Origin: Deltaproteobacteria bacterium
GTDB taxonomy: Bacteria > Desulfobacterota > Dissulfuribacteria > Dissulfuribacterales > UBA3076
DNA length: 6,786 nucleotides
NCBI GenBank assembly: GCA_030605675.1
Contig: JAUWHV010000085.1
Location: 1 to 6,786, forward strand
Direction of reading: 5' to 3'
Position 1 is the first letter of the stretch; every line of letters begins with the position of its first letter. Of this stretch, positions 1-5,063 are shown piece after piece. Position numbers and translations under genes: made by a program. Below the pieces are notes generated by a model. It made no database searches. It saw nothing but the letters and a program-made list of their open reading frames with translations, and was not told where the DNA came from.

Positions 1-280
1 ATACAGTTACGAGGCCCGTAAACGAATAGCAGAGGCAAAGAACCGTCTGGCCCAGCATGAGGTTTTGGTGGCCCGATGGTATATTCGTACAGGGCAGGTG
101 CCACAGGCTAAAAACCGCTTGGAGACTGCCGTGGACCTTTATCCGGATACTTCGGCAGGAGTGAAGGCTGCGCGTCTTCTAAAAAAGGAAAGGATATTCC
201 AACAGACCTCCACTGCCGAGACAGACAAAGTGAAAGAATCAGAGGAATCCTGGTGGAGGCGTCTGATACCCTTTATCTGA
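1..280 (+). CDS. bamD: Outer membrane assembly lipoprotein BamD (YfiO), C-terminal part, truncated by window edge
   Basis: BamD is the essential periplasm-facing lipoprotein of the BAM complex, which folds beta-barrel proteins into the outer membrane. Only the last 92 residues are present; the frame is open from base 2, so signal peptide, lipobox and the first TPR repeats lie upstream. The visible part has the hallmark end of the family: an RIAEAKNRLAQHE helix, then VARWYIRTGQ, an AKNRLETAV helix and YPDTSAG, which match the last TPR pair of E. coli BamD (RNRLAKHELYVA, YPDT). A charged tail rich in Glu and Lys follows, ending WWRRLIPFI; this tail is less conserved. An apparent start near base 65 is internal, because the upstream codons are clearly BamD. 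The stop lies inside the 3' end of the convergent ABC gene (8 bp overlap). Family assignment is confident. Confidence 0.9.
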   Translation, partial: YSYEARKRIAEAKNRLAQHEVLVARWYIRTGQVPQAKNRLETAVDLYPDTSAGVKAARLLKKERIFQQTSTAETDKVKESEESWWRRLIPFI

Positions 281-1247
281 ACAGGTGGCAGGAAACGCGC
301 CTGTTGTTTTCCAGACGCAAATCTTCAGGCTCTATCTTTCTACAAATATCCATGGCCTTGGGACAACGGTCCTGAAAGGCGCATCCTGAAGGAATAGAAT
401 CCAAGGCAGGGACATTCCCCGGAATGGAAGTGAGACGCTTGGCGTCTGCGGGAATACCGTATGGTACCGAATCCAGAAGACCCTGGGTGTATGGATGGAA
501 AGGATTGTCGAAAAGATCACCCACGAGGGCCTCTTCAACTATTTTCCCTGCATACATTATGAGTACCCTGTGGGCTATCTGGGCTACTACTCCAAGGTTG
601 TGGGTTATGAGCAGGAGGCTGAGATCATGCTGTTCCCTGAGCCTGTTCAGGAGTTCAAGAATTTGGGCCTGTATGGTTACATCCAGGGCAGTAGTGGGCT
701 CATCTGCTATCAAAAGCTTTGGTTGGCATGCAAGGGACATGGCTATCATAGCCCTTTGACGCAGTCCACCTGAGAGCTGATGAGGGTACGTTATGATTCT
801 CTCTTCCGGTGCCGGCATTCCCACCTGTTTTAAAAGTTCAATAGTCCGTTCTTGAACCTGTTTTTTTGGAAGTTTGACATGGGTTGTTATGGCTTCTGAA
901 ATCTGGTCTCCGATTGTGAAGACCGGATTGAGGGCAGTCATAGGCTCTTGAAAGATCATGGCCATTTCCTTTCCCCTGATGCTGCACAATTGACCAGGGG
1001 TAAGGTCCATGAGATCTGTGTCCTCAAATACTATTTTCCCCCTTCTTATGTTGAATGGAGGACTTGGAAGCAGGCCCGGAAGGGAAAGGGCTGTAACGCT
1101 TTTTCCACAACCGGATTCGCCCACAAGACAGACACTTTCCCCTTTTTTAACAGAAAAAGAAAGATCCCTTACTGGGAATACAGGCCCCTTATTGGTCCGG
1201 ATCTCAATTTCAAGCCCTTTTACAGAAAGGAGGATATTATTGCTCAC
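273..1247 (-). CDS. Opp/Dpp-type peptide ABC transporter ATP-binding protein (OppD/DppD family)
   Basis: This is the cytoplasmic ATPase subunit of a peptide importer (peptide/nickel family), which normally pairs with an OppF/DppF subunit and two permeases. All nucleotide-binding motifs are present in the 324 residues: Walker A GESGCGKS (43-50), Q-loop Gln100 in FQEPMTALNP, signature LSGGLRQR (158-165), Walker B LLIADE (178-183), D-loop ALD (187-189) and switch His216. The C-terminal oligopeptide domain is also there: HPYTQGLL (251-258), then Cys289, Cys295, Cys302 and Cys320. Such a cysteine set has been linked to an iron-sulfur cluster in mycobacterial OppD. The GTG start at 1247 is 9 bp past the stop of the upstream gene, in the same frame, with no good Shine-Dalgarno, so translational coupling is likely. 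No permease or second ATPase is adjacent, so the substrate (peptide, nickel or other) cannot be told. Family is certain, substrate is not. Confidence 0.9.
   Translation of the reverse strand: MSNNILLSVKGLEIEIRTNKGPVFPVRDLSFSVKKGESVCLVGESGCGKSVTALSLPGLLPSPPFNIRRGKIVFEDTDLMDLTPGQLCSIRGKEMAMIFQEPMTALNPVFTIGDQISEAITTHVKLPKKQVQERTIELLKQVGMPAPEERIITYPHQLSGGLRQRAMIAMSLACQPKLLIADEPTTALDVTIQAQILELLNRLREQHDLSLLLITHNLGVVAQIAHRVLIMYAGKIVEEALVGDLFDNPFHPYTQGLLDSVPYGIPADAKRLTSIPGNVPALDSIPSGCAFQDRCPKAMDICRKIEPEDLRLENNRRVSCHLFR
280..310 (+). terminator. Possible weak terminator hairpin downstream of bamD
   Basis: AACAGGTG (280-287) can pair with CGCCTGTT (298-305), with one G-U pair and a 10-nt loop, followed by GTTTTCC. 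The T tract is short, so termination would be inefficient or Rho-assisted. The hairpin starts at the bamD stop and lies inside the last codons of the opposite-strand ABC gene. On the minus strand no T tract follows it. This is inferred from base pairing only. Confidence 0.3.
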
Positions 1248-1256
1248 GATTTTTGA

Positions 1257-1913
1257 TCACGGGACTTTATCCACCTTTTGTCCCTTAATCAGTTGAACAT
1301 TGATTTCACGTCCTGCAGGCCTAAGCCGTACTATTACTTCAAAAAGGTCTGATATGTGACTGATTGGGGACGGGATGTCGTCAGGTTGCTCGATGTTGTT
1401 TTCTCTGTGAGTCATTAAAGTAAACCATGCAGGGAAACCATGTTCCTTGGCCAGTGCTTTGAGTTTGCTTAATGATGCCTGCTCAGTCTTGTCGAATGGC
1501 AATCCGTCTAACAGGACTATCTGTGGAAAGAATATGCCCTGCTCAGTGAGGTCGTTTAGACGTTCTTCAAGCCGCTTTACGCTGAAGTCCTCAATATTAA
1601 AGGTCATAATAAAACGGTGGGGAAGGATCATCTCCCACATCACATTGGTATTATTTAACTCGTATTGATCTGATATGCGGTGGAGGACTTCCTCGTACCA
1701 GAGACATACCTTTTTTATCGGTTGCCCCAGACATATATGAAGTACATTTTTTCCTCTGAGCAAGTTGTCCAGAGCCAGATGCATCAGGAAAGAAGTTTTG
1801 CCCTCTCCAGCCCTGGCAAGTATTGCGCCGAATTGTCCGTCCGCCAGGAGGTGGCCGGCATCTTCCTTGATAAATTTCAGCGGATTTTTAAGAATTAGAT
1901 TGTTTTCTGACAT
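1257..1913 (-). CDS. Uncharacterised RecA/DnaB-like P-loop ATPase encoded between fusA and an ABC ATPase
   Basis: A 218-residue soluble protein with a single P-loop domain and no signal or membrane segment. The Walker A-like loop is ARAGEGKTS (33-41); Ala33 replaces the usual first Gly, while Gly38, Lys39 and Thr40 are kept. It is followed by a helix and RGKNVLHICL (53-62), the second strand of a RecA-like core. A Walker B-like strand, IVLLDGLPFD (132-141), carries Asp136. A third strand, AWFTLMTHREN (162-172), has the position of the RecA/DnaB polar sensor strand, and the C-terminal strands (194-210, VIVRLRP and INVQLIKGQ) close the sheet in DnaB/RadA style. I recognise the fold but no named family; deltaproteobacterial proteins of this kind are usually annotated only as hypothetical. 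AGAAGG lies 8 nt before the ATG, supporting this start. It begins 36 bp after fusA. Function is unknown; nucleotide-dependent binding of RNA, DNA or protein is possible. Confidence 0.75.
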   Translation of the reverse strand: MSENNLILKNPLKFIKEDAGHLLADGQFGAILARAGEGKTSFLMHLALDNLLRGKNVLHICLGQPIKKVCLWYEEVLHRISDQYELNNTNVMWEMILPHRFIMTFNIEDFSVKRLEERLNDLTEQGIFFPQIVLLDGLPFDKTEQASLSKLKALAKEHGFPAWFTLMTHRENNIEQPDDIPSPISHISDLFEVIVRLRPAGREINVQLIKGQKVDKVP

Positions 1914-1949
1914 ATTAAAGACCTTCTTTTTTCCTTTTTAAAAACCATT

Positions 1950-4025
1950 TTACCGCTTTTTTCCCTCGGCCGCTTTTTTTATCAATTCGTCCGTTACGTT
2001 TTTGGGTGCCTGACGATAGGTGGAAAATTCCATGGTGAACTGGGCCTTCCCCTGGGTGCCTGAGCGTAGGATTGTGGAATAGCCGAACATCTCAGCAAGT
2101 GGGACCTCAGCCTCTATTACGCTTATATTTCCTTCATCCTGTGTACCCAGGATCATCCCTCTTCGCTGGTTAAGTGATCCCATTACAGCTCCCTGGAATT
2201 CAGTCGGAGTCTCCACTGCTACCTTCATTATAGGTTCCAGTATGACAGGCCTGGCTTTTCTGTAACCTTCCAGAAAGGCCAGGCGGGATGCTGCCCGAAA
2301 AGCCATGTCGGAAGAGTCCACAGGGTGGGATTGACCGTCGTTGATGACAATTTTTACTCCTGTAACAGGAAAGCCCAACAACTGTCCTTTCTCCATACTT
2401 TTCTTGAAACCTTTTTCGCAGGAAGAGATAAACTCCGTGGGGATGGCACCACCGACTATCCTGTTTTCAAAGACGAATTCGTCTTTAACAGGCTCCATGT
2501 AGCCGGCTACCCGTCCAAACTGACCCGCACCACCCGTCTGCTTTTTATGGGTATAATTGAACTCGGCTTGCCTGGTAATAGTCTCCCTGTATGCAACCTG
2601 GGGCATGCCCGTGGTAACATCTGCGCTGTATTCCCTGCGCATTCGCTCAACATATATCTCAAGGTGAAGCTCTCCCATGCCGGAGATGATGGTATCTCCG
2701 GTCTCATGGTTAACGTAAGCCCTGAACGTCGGGTCCTCTTTGGTAAATCTGGAAAGGGCCTTGGACATTTTGACCTGGGCCTTGTTGTCCATGGGGACAA
2801 TTGCCAGTGAGATAACCGGCTCAGGTATGTACATGGAGGTCATGCTATATCTGATTTCAGGAGAGGTGAAGGTATCACCGGACGCACAGTCGACGCCAAA
2901 GAGGGCCCCAATATAGCCGGCAGGTATAGAACCTATTTCCTCCATCTGATCTGCATGCATATGTACGACCCTACCGATCCTGACTTTTTTACCGGTTCTG
3001 GAGTTAACTATAGTGTCTCCCTTGGAGAGGGTCCCCTGATACACCCTGATGTAAGTGAGCTGTCCGTAGCGTCCTTCTTCCAGTTTGAATGCAAGGGCTA
3101 CAAGAGGTTTTGAAAAATCTGTTTCAAGTTTTTTTTCAGCTTCCTCATTTTCCATGTCCAGTGCGAAGTTTTCAATATCCATGGGTTGCGGCAGATAGTG
3201 AGTTACTGCATCAAGGAGAGGTTGGACCCCTTTATTTTTGTAGGCTGATCCAATAAATACAGGGGTGAGTCCGCGAGCAAGAGTCCCGTTTCTTATTGCG
3301 TCAATTAAGACGTCTGCTGTGACCTTTTCATCGAGCGCAGCCTCCATGAGTTCATCAGAGAACATTGAAGCAGCGTCAATAAGGCTCTCCCTGCGGGCTT
3401 CGGCCTCTGCGCGGAGCCCTTGAGGTATTTCTTCCAAACGTATCTGCTCGCCGCTTGGACCATCAAAGTACATGGCCTTCATGGAGATAAGATCCACAAC
3501 TCCCTGAAAGTCCGATTCAAGGCCTATGGGTATTTGCATTGCAATTGCGTTGTGGTTCAGCTTTTCCCGGAGCTGCTCAATAACGCGGAACGGGTTGGCA
3601 CCGCTACGATCGCACTTGTTTATAAAGGCAATGCACGGGACCTTGTATCTGGACATTTGCCTGTCAACTGTAATGGACTGAGACTGTACACCTCCAACAG
3701 AGCAAAGAACCAGTACGCCACCGTCCAGGACCCTGAGGGCCCTCTCCACTTCGATGGTGAAGTCAACGTGCCCAGGGGTGTCAATAATGTTTATCTCATA
3801 GCCCTTCCATTCGCAATAGGTAGCGGCGGAAGTGATGGTTATTCCCCGTTCTTTTTCGAGCTCCATGAAATCCATGGTAGCTCCGACGCCGTCCTTGCCT
3901 TTCACGTCGTGGATGGCGTGAATTCGTTGGGTATAAAAAAGAATTCTTTCGGTAAGAGTGGTCTTGCCTGCATCAATATGGGCACTAATGCCGATGTTTC
4001 TTACCTTTGCCGGATCTCTATTCAT
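1950..4025 (-). CDS. fusA: Translation elongation factor G, spdEFG1/mitochondrial EFG1-like
   Basis: EF-G is the ribosomal translocase GTPase. The 691-residue length is normal and all five domains are visible. G domain: G1 AHIDAGKT (15-22), switch I to RGITIT (60-65), G3 DTPGH with catalytic His86, G4 NKCD (136-139, Cys where Met or Leu is common) and G5 GSAYKN (259-264). Domain II is about 305-395, domain III about 405-480, domain IV about 482-605 with tip loops GGAGQFGRV (498-506) and SHPVDSSDMAF (566-576; His567 matches the E. coli tip His583), and domain V about 606-680. The KGKDGVGATMD insertion in switch I (42-52), EVERALRVLDG (92-102) and HKKQTGGAGQ (493-502) match mitochondrial EFG1 and the spdEFG1 subfamily rather than classical EF-G. 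ATG at 4025 has GAGG 11 nt upstream. It is the first gene of the minus-strand run. No frameshift or lost catalytic residue was seen. Confidence 0.95.
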   Translation of the reverse strand: MNRDPAKVRNIGISAHIDAGKTTLTERILFYTQRIHAIHDVKGKDGVGATMDFMELEKERGITITSAATYCEWKGYEINIIDTPGHVDFTIEVERALRVLDGGVLVLCSVGGVQSQSITVDRQMSRYKVPCIAFINKCDRSGANPFRVIEQLREKLNHNAIAMQIPIGLESDFQGVVDLISMKAMYFDGPSGEQIRLEEIPQGLRAEAEARRESLIDAASMFSDELMEAALDEKVTADVLIDAIRNGTLARGLTPVFIGSAYKNKGVQPLLDAVTHYLPQPMDIENFALDMENEEAEKKLETDFSKPLVALAFKLEEGRYGQLTYIRVYQGTLSKGDTIVNSRTGKKVRIGRVVHMHADQMEEIGSIPAGYIGALFGVDCASGDTFTSPEIRYSMTSMYIPEPVISLAIVPMDNKAQVKMSKALSRFTKEDPTFRAYVNHETGDTIISGMGELHLEIYVERMRREYSADVTTGMPQVAYRETITRQAEFNYTHKKQTGGAGQFGRVAGYMEPVKDEFVFENRIVGGAIPTEFISSCEKGFKKSMEKGQLLGFPVTGVKIVINDGQSHPVDSSDMAFRAASRLAFLEGYRKARPVILEPIMKVAVETPTEFQGAVMGSLNQRRGMILGTQDEGNISVIEAEVPLAEMFGYSTILRSGTQGKAQFTMEFSTYRQAPKNVTDELIKKAAEGKKR

Positions 4026-4051
4026 TGTCTATGTTGCCTCGGAAAAAATAT

Positions 4052-4089
4052 TTAATACTGATATACTAATTTAATGCTGATATACTAAT
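4052..4089. repeat. 19-bp tandem duplication upstream of fusA
   Basis: TTAATACTGATATACTAAT (4052-4070) is followed directly by TTAATGCTGATATACTAAT (4071-4089), one mismatch in 19. It ends about 26 bp from the fusA start and would be in the fusA leader. It may be a duplicated regulatory site or replication slippage; the sequence does not decide. Confidence 0.85.
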
Positions 4090-4117
4090 AATTGAGGAAT
4101 TGCGAATTGAGGAATTG
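4090..4117. repeat. Two 13-bp direct repeats AATTGAGGAATTG
   Basis: AATTGAGGAATTG occurs at 4090-4102 and 4105-4117, separated by two bases. Each copy contains ATTGAGG, the reverse complement of the CCTCAAT core of the array at 4140-4178, so the two blocks can pair as the arms of a stem separated by about 22 nt. Confidence 0.85.
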
Positions 4118-4139
4118 AAGGTACTTTTATAATCATAAT

Positions 4140-4178
4140 CCCTCAATCCCTCAATCCCTCAATCCCTCAATCCCTCAA
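4140..4178. repeat. Five-copy CCCTCAAT octamer array
   Basis: Four full and one 7-base copy of CCCTCAAT run head to tail (4140-4147, 4148-4155, 4156-4163, 4164-4171, 4172-4178). On the fusA sense strand this reads as repeated ATTGAGGG. There are no spacers, so it is not a CRISPR. The number of copies could vary between strains by slippage. Confidence 0.9.
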
Positions 4179-4195
4179 CAATATGAGAGGCGCGG

Positions 4196-4224
4196 TTTTT
4201 AACTTTTTACATTAAGCTTGTCAA
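4196..4224 (-). promoter_or_regulatory. Candidate sigma70-type promoter for the fusA run
   Basis: Read on the minus strand, a perfect -35 box TTGACA (4224-4219) is followed after 17 nt by TAAAAA (4201-4196), four of six matches to TATAAT. Transcription would start near 4189 and give a leader of about 165 nt before the fusA ATG, containing all the repeats at 4052-4178. The -10 is weak, and the region is AT-rich, so a chance match is possible. Confidence 0.4.
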
Positions 4225-4276
4225 GAAAAAATAATTCTTATGCCTGCACCGGAAAACTTACCCCACCTCCTGTTCT

Positions 4277-4282
4277 TATAAT
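4277..4282 (+). promoter_or_regulatory. Possible -10 box upstream of the lipoprotein gene
   Basis: A perfect TATAAT lies at 4277-4282. No convincing -35 is seen at 16-18 nt upstream (the region reads GGAAAACTTA). If used, it would start a leader of about 180 nt that includes the IS21-like remnant. It is a weak call resting on one hexamer. Confidence 0.25.
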
Positions 4283-4337
4283 GGATGATCCCGGAAACAG
4301 GTAGAAAAATTTCAAGCGGGACAGAATTCCGGATAAG

Positions 4338-4443
4338 TGTCTATAGTGGACCCCGAAAATGAGACAGTATGTTATGGAATTGAAATGGAAGTCAGGGAGC
4401 AGAACCCGTAAGGTAGTATCCTCTGGGATTTCCAGATCTTTTA
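4338..4443 (+). mobile_element. Degenerate left end of an IS21-family element with start of istA
   Basis: TGTCTATAGTGGACCCC (4338-4354), followed by GAAAATGAGACA, has the look of an insertion-sequence terminus. From ATG 4359 the frame reads MRQYVMELKWKSG, then RTRKV, then SSGISRSF, which resembles the start of IS21-family IstA transposases (MRxI..LRLKW..G...RKIA.S.GISRSTV), with about three codons missing. After Phe386-equivalent position 28 of this frame (about 4443) the resemblance stops and AT-rich sequence follows. About 28 of some 350-500 codons survive, and no istB or right end is present, so it is a dead remnant. I rely on recalled family consensus, not on an alignment; a chance resemblance cannot be excluded. 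Confidence 0.45.
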
Positions 4444-4453
4444 AAAATCAACA

Positions 4454-4459
4454 AAGGAG
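4454..4459 (+). promoter_or_regulatory. Ribosome binding site that fixes the lipoprotein start
   Basis: AAGGAG lies 7 nt before ATG 4467, which is directly followed by a signal peptide. The upstream in-frame ATG at 4359 has no such site. This decides the start in favour of 4467. Confidence 0.8.
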
Positions 4460-4466
4460 TAAAAAA

Positions 4467-4994
4467 ATGACCACTAATAAAAAAACGATTCTCTGCTTTG
4501 CATGTCTGGCTGTTCTCCTTTTCCTGGGGTGCTCCCGGGAACCTGCTGGGGTTGCTGAATTAAAACACTATCCTGTTGACAGCCTGGATAATCTCATAAA
4601 TAAATCGGGAGTTGAGATAGATAGGGACATATCAAGCGATCAGAATGGTTCATTACGGATAACTACAAGCAAGCCGACAACAGTAAGACTTTATGAAACC
4701 GGAGACATTGATATTGAAAATGCACGTCTGATCTATCAAGCCAAACTTCGCACCAAGGATGTCGAGGGTCAGGTTTACCTCGAAATGTGGTGTAACTTCA
4801 TGGGGAAAGGTGAATTCTTCTCTCGTGCCCTTCAATTTCCTTTATCAGGTAGTAATGAATGGACATCACAAGAAACACAATTTTTTCTTAAAAAAGGTGA
4901 AAATCCGGATAACGTAAAGCTAAACCTCGTTATCAATGGAAAAGGAACGGTCTGGATTGATGATGTTCGCTTGGTTAAAGGTTCTTTGAATTAA
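4467..4994 (+). CDS. Small lipoprotein with a probable galactose-binding-like (CBM-type) beta-sandwich
   Basis: A 175-residue exported lipoprotein of unknown function. The N-terminus is a textbook lipoprotein signal: TTNKK, a hydrophobic core (ILCFACLAVLLFL, 8-20) and lipobox FLGC with Cys22 as the lipidated residue; Phe at -3 is less common than Leu. Ser23 at +2 favours outer-membrane sorting in the Lol system. Residues about 60-172 alternate short beta strands and end in VWIDDVRLVKG (162-172), a close typical of galactose-binding-like jelly-roll domains such as CBM families; ARLIYQAKLRT and GQVYLEMWCNF fit the inner strands. Binding of a glycan is an inference, and no binding residues can be named. 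The frame is open upstream to 4359 through the IS21-like remnant, but the signal peptide and RBS favour 4467. Kch begins 69 bp downstream on the same strand. Confidence 0.8.
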   Translation: MTTNKKTILCFACLAVLLFLGCSREPAGVAELKHYPVDSLDNLINKSGVEIDRDISSDQNGSLRITTSKPTTVRLYETGDIDIENARLIYQAKLRTKDVEGQVYLEMWCNFMGKGEFFSRALQFPLSGSNEWTSQETQFFLKKGENPDNVKLNLVINGKGTVWIDDVRLVKGSLN

Positions 4995-5018
4995 CCGCCC
5001 ACGGCGGGCAGGGCGGGC
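4995..5018 (+). other. GC-rich hairpin and short-loop G-run tract after the lipoprotein stop
   Basis: Immediately after the stop, CCGCC (4995-4999) can pair with GGCGG (5003-5007), or CCGCCC (4995-5000) with GGGCGG (5011-5016). The G side also contains GG, GGG, GGG, GGG separated by 1, 2 and 1 bases (5003-5017), enough for a two-layer G-quadruplex. No T tract follows, so an intrinsic terminator is unlikely; an RNA-stabilising or pausing element is possible. Confidence 0.4.
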
Positions 5019-5063
5019 TTGTTCATCCTGTTTGAATAATGGGAATTTCTATACTATGTACTT

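Noticed and set aside
424..773. Overlapping plus-strand ORFs within the ABC ATPase gene
   Set aside because: They lie antisense to intact Walker B, signature and C-terminal motifs; low-complexity translation.
2325..2810. 161-codon plus-strand ORF opposite fusA
   Set aside because: Same reason: shadow of EF-G domains III-IV, no motif and no ribosome site noted.
1950..4025. Ribosomal protection protein (TetM-like) or LepA/EF4
   Set aside because: Full EF-G domain set with a normal domain IV tip (HPVDSSDMAF) and C-terminus; LepA lacks domain IV, and TetM tip loops differ.
3420..4055. 211-codon plus-strand ORF opposite fusA
   Set aside because: It is antisense to the highly conserved G domain of EF-G and its translation shows no recognisable domain; the open frame follows from codon use of fusA.
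4140..4178. CRISPR array
   Set aside because: The repeats are 8-mers with no spacers and no cas genes are nearby.
4326..4334. ATTCCGGAT shared with 6563-6571
   Set aside because: Nine bases only, no extension of similarity and no symmetry between the sites; likely chance.
4359..4466. Start of the lipoprotein at ATG 4359
   Set aside because: It puts a perfect signal peptide and lipobox at residue 37 onwards and has no ribosome site, whereas ATG 4467 has AAGGAG at 7 nt.
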